Counted from the first letter of the stretch, positions 11,116-22,076 are shown. The stretch: DNA of 64,000 nucleotides from Naumovozyma dairenensis CBS 421 (GCF_000227115.2 NC_016480.1:62001-126000); one strand, 5' to 3'. A program made the numbers and translations. Notes: generated by a model not told the origin, from the letters alone.

Positions 11116-11797
11116 GGTGTAATAGGGATGAATAGAGTGGTTCTTAGTAGTTCGTGTGTCTGATAATTACTAGCTGATTGATTATCTTTAGTTTATTTAT
11201 CTATCGTTTAAATTGGCTTCTTCAGCTTTAAAATAATAAACAGTCCTATTAAGTCAGCTGCTCTTCTAGGGTCCTAGTATGGTCTAACAAGTTAAACTCA
11301 TTCTGTTCTTCGTGGCAAGTTATTATTCGAGATAGAACATAAACATATTACATATTACATAACCTCACTTCTAAATGTTCAAAATGATTAAAAAAGGAGG
11401 TGAAAGCAAATATATCTGTAGTGATGTTTGAGGATAGAATTAGGATGTGCTACCCTTGGGAAAAGGGACGGATAGTTGTCATCCGTAATAATTTTAACGG
11501 ATACTATTTTGTATTTTATCCGTAGCTTAGGTGACCGATTAATACCAATCATTTTTGCATTTCGCGTTTTCGTGTTTTATTTACATATCCCGCATGAAAA
11601 CATTTTACGTAAATTGTTGTTGTTGACATTTATGATACAACGTAATCTACTGAAACTTTTCAGTCTGAAGATGTACCTCAACAAGAAGAGGTAATATTGT
11701 CTAGTAAAATGGTCTAATTAAAACAACTGTGGCTACTCAAAGATCTCAAATAGCATATTAGCCAACTTGGGCAACGTTAAGAACATAAAAAACAACG
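11116..11797. other. Divergent SYP1/SWE1 promoter region
   Basis: Holds the tandem SCB-like sites listed separately, nearer SWE1. The frame at 11476-11694 has no protein-like features. Confidence 0.5.
11560..11574 (-). promoter_or_regulatory. Tandem SCB-like (SBF) sites upstream of SWE1
   Basis: The reverse strand reads CACGAAA (11568-11574) directly followed by CGCGAAA (11560-11566). These are the canonical Swi4/Swi6 cell-cycle box and a close variant. They lie about 225-240 bp before the ATG at 11798. SWE1 is a G1/S-transcribed SBF target in S. cerevisiae, so regulation appears conserved. The placement also supports 11798 as the original SWE1 start. Confidence 0.65.
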
Positions 11798-12402
11798 ATG
11801 TTTTCCTCGAATAATGATCATATAAGTGATCGTAATCACATGAGGAAAACAACTTCTAATAAGTTATCATTCTATCATGATCCGAAGAATGATGAAGATT
11901 TGACCGGTTATCCCAGAGATGGCGAAGATTATGATGTAGGAGAGAATTCAAAATCTTCTAATTTGAAATTTTATCCCTATTCGAACAACAAACTTACTAG
12001 AAGTGTCGCAACATTAAATTTATCCTTAAGTAAAGTCGATCTTCCAACAACAAAAAACAAGGAGAAGGTAATAACGATAAATCTTTGATCCCAACTAAGA
12101 ACGATTTGTTAGATTTAGATATAAGGCATTGGTCACCTTTTAAGGAATTTGAAACCGATACACTAGACGATAAGGATAATAATCATTACCTCTGCCATAA
12201 CGGTGGTGAAAAAATAGTACAACCTCTAGATATTGAACCGACAACTCCTATTTTCAAAACAACCTCTAACAGTATTCTTGTACCTCCTCTTCTCCGGACA
12301 TTAGATCAAAATCGCTTATCAATTGCCCAGGAAAACAAATAACCGATTCCTCATATTATTTATCCAAATTAAACCCATCAAATGATATAAATAATAATAT
12401 TA
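11798..12402 (+). pseudogene. SWE1: 5' part of SWE1 in three frames (frameshifted N-terminus)
   Basis: Open segments 11798-12088, 12085-12342 and a third to about 12435 lie in successive different frames and together look like the missing N-terminal region of Swe1: Ser/Asn-rich, polar, with SP/TP sites. Apparent frame changes are near 12069, 12328 and 12432, each in or beside short homopolymers. The ATG at 11798 lies just downstream of SCB sites. Either the gene really lost its N-terminus or the consensus has indel errors. If real, translation would have to begin downstream, for example at 12403. Confidence 0.6.
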
Positions 12403-14643
12403 ATGACAAATGTAAAAATACGAACAAATTTAAGTAGTCCATGGAAAGGTAATAAGCATAGTAATGATAAACAAATAAACCAAAGTTTACAGTCAAATAA
12501 AGAAAATCCCAATCATTATAATCATAAAGATAATATTCCTTATTATAATATAGCTAAACCAGATCCTGCTGCATTCAATTCAAATGGTCTTGTATCAAAA
12601 ATTTCACGTCTTTCTTCATCGTCGTCACATTCTTCATCACGCCATAACAAGATAACAATACCAAATACCCCTGTGAAAAAATCTCCAAGAATTCATGCAA
12701 ATAGTGATTTCTCAACTTTGGATTCGAGTATAATGGAGTTTAGAGATGGAAATACTACCACTTATGATAGTTATATAAATAATAATGATAATAATCATAC
12801 AAATACGACAAATGTTTCATCATCTCTTCTTTTACAATCTCCATCTTTGAAAAAAGTACCTAAAATACAAATATCGGATAATTTTACTTCTCCATCACGA
12901 AATAAACAAAATATAAGCTATTCAAAAAATGAACGTTCTAGTTCTTCCCTGTTAGATTATCCTCATTTGCAATATCATTCTTACAACAATACAGATAGTG
13001 ATAATCATAACCATTCTACAAAGAAATATAAGAAAATGAAAAAATCCAGAAATTCAATAATACTAAATAACACTGGTTTATCTAACTCTTTACAACAATT
13101 TACGGATGATCTTTATGGAACTTCTCTTCCGACGACAACTAACTTCTTTTTGTCCAATAATAATAATAATAATAATAGTACCTTACAAATAGGTACAGAT
13201 AACCATTCTCATAAAAAAAATAATAATCTAATGAAATCTCCTTTGTCAAATAATACCAGCAATGAGAAACACCGCCATCTAATCATCTCTCCAATAAAAG
13301 AAATAGATTTTGATAAAGATAATACTGGTAATGACGATGATGACAATGATGGGTATCAATATATTGAAGAAGCTGATCTAACTACTCCAACAAGACGTAA
13401 ATCAGTAAGTGGCTCAAAACCAACTCCATTCACAACTAATATTTCCAAATTACCTCCATCGCCATTGAATAGAACCAGTAAAAGGCATATCAATGCAACT
13501 ATCACAACAGTAGACTCCTCCACAAAACCTCCTGCTACCACGCCCATGGCAGAATTAAATCCAGATTCACATCTTTTCGAAAAATTTTCTAATGTCCATA
13601 AAATCGGCTCAGGTGAATTCTCATCCGTTTATCAAGTTACATTCACAATGACGAATAAAAAATACGCTGTCAAATCATTAAATTCAAATAAACATAACAC
13701 TACAATTTCCAAAATACTACAAGAAATTAAAATATTAGATGAAATTAGATCTTCAGAATTAGACCACGAGGGAAAAGAATATGTCATAGATTTTATAAGT
13801 TCATGGAAATTTCAAAATTCATTCTATATAATGTTTGATTATTATGAAAATGGTAACTTGGACACTTTCTTACAAGAACATATCATTTGTAAGTTGATCA
13901 AATTGGAAGAATGGAGAATTTGGAAAATTATTGTTGAATTAAGTCTGGCTTTGAGGTTTATTCATCAATCTTGTCAAATTGTTCATTTGGATATAAAACC
14001 AGCAAATATTATGATCACTTTTGAAGGGAATTTGAAATTAGGAGATTTTGGAATGGCTACTCATTTACCCATCGTTGATGACAGTTTTGAAAACGAAGGT
14101 GACAGAGAATATATTGCACCAGAAATTATTTCTGATTGTATATATGATTTCAGAGCTGATATATTTTCTTTGGGTTTAATGGTTGTGGAAATTGCAGCAA
14201 ATGTCATGCTCCCGGATAATGGTATCGCTTGGCATAAATTAAGATCTGGTGATTTATCAGATGCTGGTAAATTAAGTTCAACAAATTTACATTCTGATTC
14301 GTTGTTTTCCAATCCTGCTAAAGTAGACACAAATTTAACAGATTATTCTTATACTATAAATTCAAATATAGAAAGTGAAGAAAACGGATCACATACAAAA
14401 AGCAGTAATAATATTGAATCAATAAGCAAGTCAAAAATCCCTGCCTGGGTTCCTAAATTTTTAATTGATGGTGAATCCCTGGAGAAAATGGTAAAATGGA
14501 TGATCAATCCTGATTATAAAAAAAGACCTACTGCAGATCAAATTTTAAATACTGAAGAATGCATTTATGTTGAAATGACTCGAAAAGCTGGTGCCATTAT
14601 CCAGGAAGATGATTACGGGCCCAAGCCTAACTTTCTCACTTAG
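12403..14643 (+). CDS. SWE1: Swe1, Wee1-family kinase (main reading frame with kinase domain)
   Basis: Wee1-type kinase that phosphorylates the Tyr of Cdc28 and delays mitosis when budding or septin assembly fails. The 746-residue frame has a long Asn/Ser-rich regulatory region and a C-terminal kinase domain (about residues 386-720). Visible motifs: glycine loop IGSGEFSSV, catalytic Lys in YAVKSL, Wee1-type catalytic loop HLDIKPANI, DFG in LGDFGMATHL, and GDREYIAPE in place of a usual APE loop. The kinase core is intact. The N-terminus is probably incomplete because upstream coding sequence is frameshifted. Strand and neighbours match YJL187C. Confidence 0.93.
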   Translation: MTNVKIRTNLSSPWKGNKHSNDKQINQSLQSNKENPNHYNHKDNIPYYNIAKPDPAAFNSNGLVSKISRLSSSSSHSSSRHNKITIPNTPVKKSPRIHANSDFSTLDSSIMEFRDGNTTTYDSYINNNDNNHTNTTNVSSSLLLQSPSLKKVPKIQISDNFTSPSRNKQNISYSKNERSSSSLLDYPHLQYHSYNNTDSDNHNHSTKKYKKMKKSRNSIILNNTGLSNSLQQFTDDLYGTSLPTTTNFFLSNNNNNNNSTLQIGTDNHSHKKNNNLMKSPLSNNTSNEKHRHLIISPIKEIDFDKDNTGNDDDDNDGYQYIEEADLTTPTRRKSVSGSKPTPFTTNISKLPPSPLNRTSKRHINATITTVDSSTKPPATTPMAELNPDSHLFEKFSNVHKIGSGEFSSVYQVTFTMTNKKYAVKSLNSNKHNTTISKILQEIKILDEIRSSELDHEGKEYVIDFISSWKFQNSFYIMFDYYENGNLDTFLQEHIICKLIKLEEWRIWKIIVELSLALRFIHQSCQIVHLDIKPANIMITFEGNLKLGDFGMATHLPIVDDSFENEGDREYIAPEIISDCIYDFRADIFSLGLMVVEIAANVMLPDNGIAWHKLRSGDLSDAGKLSSTNLHSDSLFSNPAKVDTNLTDYSYTINSNIESEENGSHTKSSNNIESISKSKIPAWVPKFLIDGESLEKMVKWMINPDYKKRPTADQILNTEECIYVEMTRKAGAIIQEDDYGPKPNFLT

Positions 14644-15110
14644 CATAACACCATATAAAACGCATCTATATATACATATATACTATCAAGTATGTATCAA
14701 AACGAATCATGAGAACAAAATGCACTTGTCTTAAAAGGGAATTATTATTAGGTTACCAAGACATTAAACGGACCGTAATTGCTTGTAATGTTATGTAGGT
14801 GTTTGTATTTGTTCAGATGAATGCCCTAATCAATAAAATGTCAAATTTGTTTCGTGTCGCGCTTTCATATATATATTGTTTTTTTTCTCGGTAAGGCTCT
14901 ATTAGAAAATTTGGAGTATAAAAGGTATCACACAAATATTTGTTTGAAGTTACGAAAAGACTATTTTTTTTTTCCTACAAAATAAAGAATAGATATTAAT
15001 ATCCGTAATACAGGGCATTAAGGAAGATCTTTATAGACGAGGCCGTCTAAAGATGCCACTTGAAGTTGCTTCTGAACAGGGAAAGAATTATTAACGAATT
15101 ATTGGAAATG
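14644..15110. other. SWE1 3' region
   Basis: A/T-rich sequence downstream of SWE1 and upstream of the snoRNA. No gene seen. Confidence 0.5.
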
Positions 15111-15112
15111 TG

Positions 15113-15228
15113 TTGTATATTATAATATGATGAGCTTTTTAAACACTCTTTAGCTAGATAGTATCTGAAAGTTAACTTTATGATTTTGGTGTTTTAGACA
15201 ATGGGAATCTCTCTGATATTATGTACAA
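15113..15228 (+). ncRNA. snR65: Box C/D snoRNA, likely snR65
   Basis: Box C ATGATGA (15127-15133) and box D CTGA (15213-15216) are bracketed by a short terminal stem (TTGTA with TACAA). An internal D' CTGA lies at 15165-15168, with a degenerate C' near 15179. Upstream of D', GCTAGATAGTA is complementary to 25S rRNA TACTATCTAGC. Counting five bases from D' points to U2347, the known snR65 target. Upstream of D, TGGGAATCTC is complementary to nearby 25S GAGATTCCCA. In S. cerevisiae snR65 lies between SYP1 and RPS14A, compatible with this position. Ends are approximate, and the rRNA sequence is recalled. Confidence 0.82.
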
Positions 15229-16059
15229 TCACATTTCTTCTTGATATACTGCGGCCTCCTTTCATTTCTTGAATAGGTAATGACCTTTTAAAAGATATCG
15301 ACAAATATGATATCCAACCGGTTGTGATAAGTTAAAATATACTACAATTGTTACAGTATGAGTTAACTGGTACTAATACTGAAAAGATTGTACCGATAGA
15401 GCGATAGAGTCACATGGTCTAGTCTATTCTTGCACCTTGGAGCCATCAGAATTGTTGTTTCGATTGCTGTTGTCTATGACATTGATGGCTATTGAGCTCA
15501 CTATCCAGGGTGGTACTTAATAATTCATATATAGTTGATTAGTTGCCAAGTAGTTGATCTATACGATTGAATCCTATCTCTTTTCTTCATTAAGGAATAA
15601 GTTAATATTTTCTCTGGTTAACGTATTCTTTATATATTTGTACTGCGATTCAAAAAGATTCGAATACGCACTTGATCTCTAGTAACATGTGCCCTCACAT
15701 ACGAATGTCGCTACTTAGTATTGTTACGGTTTACCGTTGACCGTTGCTTAGTGCTTATAGTCTACTAGTGATAAAATAGAATATATGGTACCATAATAGA
15801 ATTGCAGTTATACCAACTCAGATTTCAAAACAATAATTTAGCATATTTCTATATACCTAAGTATCTACAAAAATTATCAAAATTTAGACTGTTTATTGTG
15901 GTATAATTGTTTTAAAATTATTATCTAATAAAACCAAAGAATGTTTAATATTTAAGATTATCTTATCCTGAAGTATTCAGAATAGCTATTAATTTAGGTA
16001 GGTTGTTGACAAGCGAAATATATTTATGATGAAACATAACTCATGTACATGCAACTCAC
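15229..16059. other. Intergenic between snR65 and RPL39
   Basis: About 830 bp, A/T-rich, with no reading frame or RNA gene that I can support. Confidence 0.5.
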
Positions 16060-16576
16060 TTAAATGTGTAACTTTGTTCTTCTCCAGTTTCTTCTCTTGG
16101 CATTGTAACGGATAGTGTTATCAGTTCTCAATCTGATCCATTGTGGTAATGGTCTGTTTTGCTTCTTAGCCTTAGCTAACTTTTGCTTGATCTTAAAAGC
16201 TTTCTTGGCCTGATTTTTATGAAATATGGTATTAATGTTGAAATTAATAAATTAAAGATGGTTAGTATTTTTTCTCTTTTTTGTTGTAGAAGGAATCTTG
16301 ATAAATATCTTTTTAGTGAATATTGGTTGTTGAGTTACCACTATTACTTTCTTGTGGTATATCTTGGGGGTCTGATTAAATCATACAAATATTTAGCTCG
16401 TAGCTTGTTTCCAGTGTTCACATAACAATACTATGTATAACATATTTCTCCATCATTCCAATAGTGACTTAAAGATGCACTATGGAGAAAACATTCATTA
16501 AATCACATGGGAAAATCAAAAATTCATATTTATCAGTGTTTCAATTTTTTCAGTTTATCCTGTAACATACGGCCAT
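16060..16576 (-). CDS. RPL39: Ribosomal protein L39 (eL39), two exons
   Basis: 51-residue basic protein of the large subunit near the exit tunnel. Exon 2 (16060-16209) encodes 49 residues nearly identical to yeast Rpl39 ([14 protein letters not shown] is visible). Exon 1 is only ATGGCC (16571-16576), giving Met-Ala, followed directly by donor GTATGT (16565-16570). The intron (16210-16570, 361 nt) has a perfect branch point TACTAAC (reverse of 16261-16267) and ends in CAG. A two-codon first exon is also the S. cerevisiae arrangement. Divergent from RPS22A, as in YJL189W/YJL190C. Confidence 0.95.
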
Positions 16577-17100
16577 GTTTACTGTTGGTTTTTTTTGCAA
16601 TTTTGCTCTTGTACTGAAGGTCCAATATACTTCTTTTGACAACTATTCTCTTATATCTCGTCTGGAAGGTTTTGAGTTTAAGCTGGGCCTCTCTATTTTG
16701 GCAACTGAATGTCCGCCGCAAGAAGGAAGGAATTCATCGTCTTGTGAATTTTTCAAAAAAACTAGCAGTCAAAAAAAGTTTTCAAGAGTTTGCCGCAGAA
16801 CAAATCTTAAATGAACCCATACACCAATAGAGCTGATGACCGGGCATCAAGACACCCTACCAAACGGATTTACAAAAATGAAATTTTCAAAACGCTTCAT
16901 TTTCCAATATTCGGCCAGAAGTAATCTTCACCACGTAGAACGAGTCTAACCTTACAGCCTCGTAAGCTGACCTTCTCCAAGGCCCGCCTGGTATATTGAA
17001 TTTTGAAGGTATACTATTATATCTTGGATATACTAGCAAAGATAGTGAAATTTTGGTATTTCAAAGGAAAGGACACCAACAACAAACAGAATAGTCCAAA
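16577..17100. other. Divergent RPL39/RPS22A promoter
   Basis: Shared promoter of two ribosomal protein genes. It contains the Rap1-like sites listed separately and pyrimidine/purine-rich tracts. Overlapping short frames are not credible genes. Confidence 0.55.
16812..16866 (+). promoter_or_regulatory. Rap1-like sites between RPL39 and RPS22A
   Basis: GAACCCATACACC (16813-16825) is close to the Rap1 consensus ACACCCRYACA. A second partial match, ACACCCTACC, follows at about 16852. They lie about 240-290 bp from each start codon and probably serve both genes. Confidence 0.6.
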
Positions 17101-17493
17101 ATGACCAGAACCTCTGTCCTAGCTGATGCTTTAAACGCTATCAACAATGCTGAAAAGACCGGTAAGCGTCAAGTCTTGATTAGACCATCATCTAAGGTCA
17201 TCATCAAATTTTTGCAAGTTATGCAAAAGCATGGTTACATTGGTGAATTCGAATACATTGATGACCATAGATCTGGTAAGATTGTTGTCCAATTGAATGG
17301 TAGATTAAACAAATGTGGTGTTATCTCTCCAAGATTCAATGTCAAGATTGCTGATATCGAAAAATGGACTGCCAACTTATTACCAGCTAGACAATTCGGT
17401 TACGTTATCTTAACCACTTCTGCTGGTATTATGGACCACGAAGAAGCCAGAAGAAAGCACGTCTCTGGTAAGATCTTAGGTTTCGTTTACTAA
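17101..17493 (+). CDS. RPS22A: Ribosomal protein S22 (uS8)
   Basis: Small-subunit ribosomal protein uS8, a primary binder of the central domain of 18S rRNA. The 130-residue product begins [20 protein letters not shown] and is nearly identical to yeast Rps22 over its full length. Codon use is strongly biased. No intron interrupts the coding region. Position between RPL39 and RPS14 matches YJL190C (RPS22A) rather than RPS22B. Confidence 0.97.
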   Translation: MTRTSVLADALNAINNAEKTGKRQVLIRPSSKVIIKFLQVMQKHGYIGEFEYIDDHRSGKIVVQLNGRLNKCGVISPRFNVKIADIEKWTANLLPARQFGYVILTTSAGIMDHEEARRKHVSGKILGFVY

Positions 17494-18039
17494 GCAATGC
17501 ATATGTGTCATTATATTACATTATATTTTAATTACTATGTAAACATCAACTAGTTAAACGCATCTAATATGTACCCACTATTTGTACTTTAAAGAAAAAA
17601 TTATTCTAATACTTTAAGATAGTCGTTTTCGGAGTTTCCAAAAAAAAAAGAACCTTAAACTGTCAATTCTTAAAAATGTTAAGGAAGTTAATCCAAATGA
17701 AGAAATCGAGACCTTTACTAAGACCAAAGGGAATCACACTCACTATTAACTAAGGTCTAGATAAACCACTATGAGAAAGAGAATCAACGTTCTCTTCAGG
17801 TAATATTGGGTTGAAATAATGTCTTTTATTATCGATAGTTTTTATAGATCAATACAAGAAAAGAAACGAGAATGTGATAAGTTATTCTTAGGGATGCAAA
17901 TAATATCTTAAGTAAAAATGTATGGAGTGATACTTAAAAAATAAGAAATGAATAGTTAAACAATTATTATACCGAGAAATAATGGTGGGATGTATGTAGA
18001 AAGATGATATGCTATCGAAGTACCATAAGATACAAGCAA
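17494..18039. other. Convergent RPS22A/RPS14 3' region
   Basis: 546 bp. A possible hairpin pairs AGACCTT (about 17710) with AAGGTCT (about 17753). I looked for an H/ACA or C/D snoRNA here and could not support one. Confidence 0.4.
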
Positions 18040-18826
18040 TTATAATCTTCTACCTCTTCTACCACCCTTCTTTCTGGTGGAATCAGATGGAACAGGTGTA
18101 ACATCTTCAATTCTACCAATTCTTAGACCAGATCTGGCTAAAGCTCTCAAAGCAGCTTGCCCACCTGGACCTGGAGTCTTGGTTCTAGTACCACCAGTGG
18201 CTCTAATCTTAACGTGTACAGCGGTGATACCGACTTCTTTACATTTTGCAGCAACATCTTGAGCAGCCAACATAGCAGCGTATGGAGATGATTCATCTCT
18301 ATCAGCTTTCACTTTCATACCACCAGTAACTCTAGCAATTGTTTCCTTACCAGATAAATCGGTAACATGAACAAAAGTATCGTTAAATGAGGCGAAAATC
18401 CTAGCAACACCAAAAACTTGGGATGCATCACGGGCTTGAACAAGATCTAAGATTAATAGTGATTAATTAAGTAAATTGGTTGTTAGTAAAGACATTTATT
18501 GCTTGATTATTTTTCAATAAAAAAAGCCTTTTTAAAATCAATTTAGTTTTCCTTTTCAGAATTATTATTTCCATTCCATCAAAGTTTAAAAGAGTATATT
18601 ATACGTCATCTAATCAAACATTTGATTTCATGTCTACAAAAAATGGGAACGAAAAAAATATTAGTTAGAAAAGAAAACATTTGAATATGCCTCTAAGGTT
18701 TCTTTCACCAAACTTTTAGAACATTCAATTTCAAACGCTATCCAACTAAATTTCTCAACATTCCTTTTGAAGAATAACTAAATGGTTTTAAACAGGATAT
18801 CACCCCTTGAACGTACCGTTAGCCAT
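18040..18826 (-). CDS. RPS14: Ribosomal protein S14 (uS11), two exons
   Basis: Small-subunit protein uS11 of the platform. Exon 2 (18040-18446) covers nearly the whole protein, ending in the basic tail [11 protein letters not shown]. Upstream on the minus strand is an intron (18447-18816, 370 nt) with branch point TACTAAC (reverse of 18482-18488) and acceptor TTAG. The donor GTACGT (18811-18816) follows a 10-nt first exon ATGGCTAACG (18817-18826). Together this gives 138 codons, starting M-A-N-D-L-V-Q against M-S-N-V-V-Q in S. cerevisiae. Corresponds to YJL191W/YCR031C. Exon 1 is inferred from splice signals. Confidence 0.93.
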
Positions 18827-19977
18827 TCTGAATATTGGTTAATTAGTTAGCTTTTTACTTTTTTTAAATATATATTTTAACAACTGAAACTAATACGAAA
18901 CTCTGAAAAATGCTGTTTATAAACTATTTAGTTGTTGACAAATGCAACTAAACGTGCATAACTGAAGTTCGAATTGTGGGCCTGAATGAAAATATTTCAA
19001 TTTTCTTGCCAAAAAACCCGTTGAGAGTATTTATTTCAAGAAGGTACGGGTGTAATGTCCTCAATACAGTCTTCAGACCTAGTTGTCGACAAGAAAACTG
19101 AAAAGAGGCATTGGCGAGCTGACCAACAAAGGAAGCAATTGCTTTTTACCAAGAGCGGAATGAAGATAGAACAAAGGTTATGCTTGCATGGTAACTTACC
19201 ATTATTCATATAATCTCATATAATCTCATATAGCTCAAACAAATTTTTTGCTATTGCTAAAAGAGATCGATTTCATACAAACTATCATGCTACAATGCAT
19301 TTAACATAACACCGACATCAAAAGCTTGACATAAAATTTGCATGTGTACGTCCTTCTATGTAAACATAACAAATTACTTGCGTAAAATAATGTAAGACGT
19401 ACTTCAATCGAATGAGATAAATCACGTAAGAATAAAGAATAAGTCTCAAGCTAAACAGTATAAAAGGAACGATTTAATGTCAAATCCGATTAAAGTTCCA
19501 AATGACTTTTGTATATTGTCAGACGGAAACATGGTAATAATCGGACCTGGTTCTGGAGTTTGGTCTCGGAGGAGTTGTAGAGTGGATATTGTCTGGTTAG
19601 CTACATTACGTAACGGGAACAAATTCACTACAATAATACTCGTCCTGAAATGTAAATGTAAATTGGTTCTTTTTAGGAGAAATAAAAAGAAATTACATGG
19701 TAGAGAAGACAATCAATCTGCAAAGCAAATACATTAACAATCAACTTTTCTGGTTTGTTTAAATAGTCCGCTGTAGATTTTCTCCCAAGACATCAGAACA
19801 AAGAAGTGTTACCCGTACTCTATGGAATTTAACTATTAAAACAGAGAAGGTCAAGAACAAGATCTGTTCGACCATTGATTGATTCAGGAACTATTATTTG
19901 AAAGATTTCTCAAGAAAAAGGTCGAGTTCTTCCTACTTAAACCATCCGATATACCTACCGTTTAACCAGAGGAAAGC
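18827..19977. other. 1.15-kb divergent RPS14/SOP4 intergenic
   Basis: Includes a Rap1-like site and a less A/T-rich stretch at about 19480-19690. In S. cerevisiae the H/ACA snoRNA snR189 lies upstream of RPS14A. I searched for it here but could not recognise its two hairpins with confidence. A tandem ATAATCTCAT repeat occurs at about 19208-19231. Confidence 0.45.
19043..19055 (-). promoter_or_regulatory. Rap1-like site upstream of RPS14
   Basis: The reverse strand reads TTACACCCGTACC, containing ACACCCGTAC, a very good match to the Rap1 consensus, about 220 bp before the RPS14 start codon. Confidence 0.65.
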
Positions 19978-20667
19978 ATGTTATTTGTTTTATATTTAAT
20001 TGTAGGTTTTCTCCTCTCCTTTGCAAAATGTACCACAATTAAAGGGAAACTTGACTTACCATTCGTGAACATCAGCAACTTCTCTATATCGAGAACATAT
20101 TTCAGCCTTTATCAAATTGGTAATTATTCAACAAATGAACCATACTATAAGAAAACCGGACTACAAGACAGCGATGGGAACTTTGAATTTTCAAATTTGC
20201 CAATAAATTCAGGAATCAATGAAACAACACATTTTGTATTATATTCAACATCACTGGACTTTAATTTGAAACCTAACAGAATTCTTATAGAATTTAAAGA
20301 ATTGGAGAATGGCACAATTACGTCAAAAGCCTTCAAGAACTTTTTTGGAAGAGAATACTTCCCTTCAAACGATATAATACATCCAGAACATTTAGAAGCT
20401 ATTGAAATGGAACCATACATCACCATATCGGAAGTTAATATGGCACCATATAGATCTTACTTCCAAGTAAGAAATGTTGGTATCTTACAAAGTGGTCCAT
20501 TGGCTAGTATCTTGAATTCTCGTTGGAAATCCGCTGCCGTTCTTTCTGTCATTCTATTAGCTATATTCCCATTCCTTGTTGAAAAATTCGATCCAGAAAC
20601 AACAAAGGCAATGAAACAGGAAGCTCTTGCTAAAAAAAGGAAAAATATATCAATTCTGCATAGATAA
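19978..20667 (+). CDS. SOP4: Sop4, ER membrane protein complex subunit (EMC7 homologue)
   Basis: ER-resident membrane protein, known as the yeast EMC7-type subunit of the insertase complex EMC and originally linked to quality control of Pma1. The 229-residue product has a signal peptide (about 1-19), a lumenal beta-sandwich-like domain, and one transmembrane helix near residues 181-200 (AAVLSVILLAIFPFLV). A short basic cytosolic tail follows. Length and layout match yeast Sop4. Strand and position between RPS14 and YJL193W match YJL192C. Confidence 0.9.
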   Translation: MLFVLYLIVGFLLSFAKCTTIKGKLDLPFVNISNFSISRTYFSLYQIGNYSTNEPYYKKTGLQDSDGNFEFSNLPINSGINETTHFVLYSTSLDFNLKPNRILIEFKELENGTITSKAFKNFFGREYFPSNDIIHPEHLEAIEMEPYITISEVNMAPYRSYFQVRNVGILQSGPLASILNSRWKSAAVLSVILLAIFPFLVEKFDPETTKAMKQEALAKKRKNISILHR

Positions 20668-20840
20668 TGTATATATCACTTCATAAGATGATTATATGCA
20701 TGCGTTAAAAAAAAAACAAATTTGTATAATCATTTTATATTCTATAAAAAATAATAAATAAAGATGGATAGAACCAAATCAGGCTCACACCGCAGGGATA
20801 TTCCCGTATTATTCGAGTTCTCGTTGTTTTGCTTGGCGTA

Positions 20841-22076
20841 TTATTCAGGACGACTTTTGATTTGCTTTCTTTTATTACTGCACCTTTCGTAAAGGAATAA
20901 ACCAAAAACATTAAGTAGCAAACCTACTATCTGCCATAAAGTAACACTTCTCCCAACAAATACCCAACTTACAGAGATGATTGCTATTCTTTTCATCAAG
21001 TTGGCTATAGAATATGTCAAAGTAGAAATTTCTCCTAATAAATGGAAAGTTATCATTGCTTGTAAGAAATGGAAAGTACCATTTAAGAAATATAATCTCC
21101 ATGGCATTTCTTGAATTAGATCATTCGATGTTCCATGAAATAAGTGTCCCCAAATTATTGGAAATTCAAGAGCCATGAACCAACAAAACGATAAGGCAAA
21201 TCCAACTAACGAAATATATATCATAAGGGTCAATTTATCATAACTTTTAGGCTTATGAGGCTGTATTTCTGGCATTTTCATTTTCCCTTCATAATAAGGC
21301 AATGGCGAATTTTCCCTATAATCTTCAACTCTATCGAGAGTTGGATTAATTTGATTCTCAGACTTGTAAGTAAATACTTTTTTCCCATATATATTTTGTC
21401 CCACAAAGATAAACATTGATATAATTGCACATATTACACCATAACTACTAGAACCAATCGAATTATTCTTATTTTTAGTACTGAATTTACTATCTTCTCT
21501 AACAATAATCCAAACACCTACTACCAATGAGAATAAACTAAAATAAAGGATCTTAGTCAACGGTAAAGTTTTTATTCTTAGCATTTTTTGAAACAATAAA
21601 ATAAATAAAGGTGACAATGTCTTAATACTAGCAACAGTGGAAATAGGTACTAATGATGTTCCCTTATGTCCAAAATACTTACCCACGAATTGGAAGACAC
21701 TTAAGGGTAAAACAGTTTTGAAAATAAATTTTGTTGGTCGAGTTATGATATTTTTCTGTTGAGAAGAATTCCTTGTAATGTAGTCACTATTATTGTAATC
21801 TCGATTGTATTCTGGGAAAGTACCTTTGGGGAAGATATTATTGAATGAAGGATAATAGTAAGCCATTGTACATGATAGAGCTGCTAATAATGCCGTATAA
21901 AGAAACTGGAATTCACCCAAGAATAAAGGTAACGGACATAATGTTAAAACTTGCTTGGTGACTTGTGACGCTAGGGATGAGATGGCATACCAACAAATGC
22001 AGAGGATGATTATATGCAAATGGGGACGTAAATGTAGCAACATGGATTGTAGGTCACACTTGATCTTGAAATCCAA
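20841..22076 (-). CDS. Predicted transporter of the triose-phosphate translocator family
   Basis: Multi-pass membrane protein of the drug/metabolite transporter superfamily, orthologue of S. cerevisiae YJL193W by position; its substrate is not established. The 411-residue product has about ten hydrophobic segments. Family-type stretches include FVGKYFGHKGTSLVPISTVASIKTLSPLF in the first half and the FLQAMITFHLLGEISTLTYSIANLMKRI region near the C-terminus, which resembles the TPT signature. A loop of about 50 polar residues lies between the halves. Start chosen at 22076, the first ATG. Confidence 0.85.
   Translation of the reverse strand: MDFKIKCDLQSMLLHLRPHLHIIILCICWYAISSLASQVTKQVLTLCPLPLFLGEFQFLYTALLAALSCTMAYYYPSFNNIFPKGTFPEYNRDYNNSDYITRNSSQQKNIITRPTKFIFKTVLPLSVFQFVGKYFGHKGTSLVPISTVASIKTLSPLFILLFQKMLRIKTLPLTKILYFSLFSLVVGVWIIVREDSKFSTKNKNNSIGSSSYGVICAIISMFIFVGQNIYGKKVFTYKSENQINPTLDRVEDYRENSPLPYYEGKMKMPEIQPHKPKSYDKLTLMIYISLVGFALSFCWFMALEFPIIWGHLFHGTSNDLIQEMPWRLYFLNGTFHFLQAMITFHLLGEISTLTYSIANLMKRIAIISVSWVFVGRSVTLWQIVGLLLNVFGLFLYERCSNKRKQIKSRPE

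Noticed and set aside
16183..16425. 80-codon plus-strand frame
   Set aside because: Lies within the RPL39 intron and exon 2 on the opposite strand; a shadow frame.
17494..19977. Search for snR189 (H/ACA) around RPS14
   Set aside because: Some hairpins and short rRNA complementarities exist, but no consistent pair of hairpins with H and ACA boxes at the right spacing.
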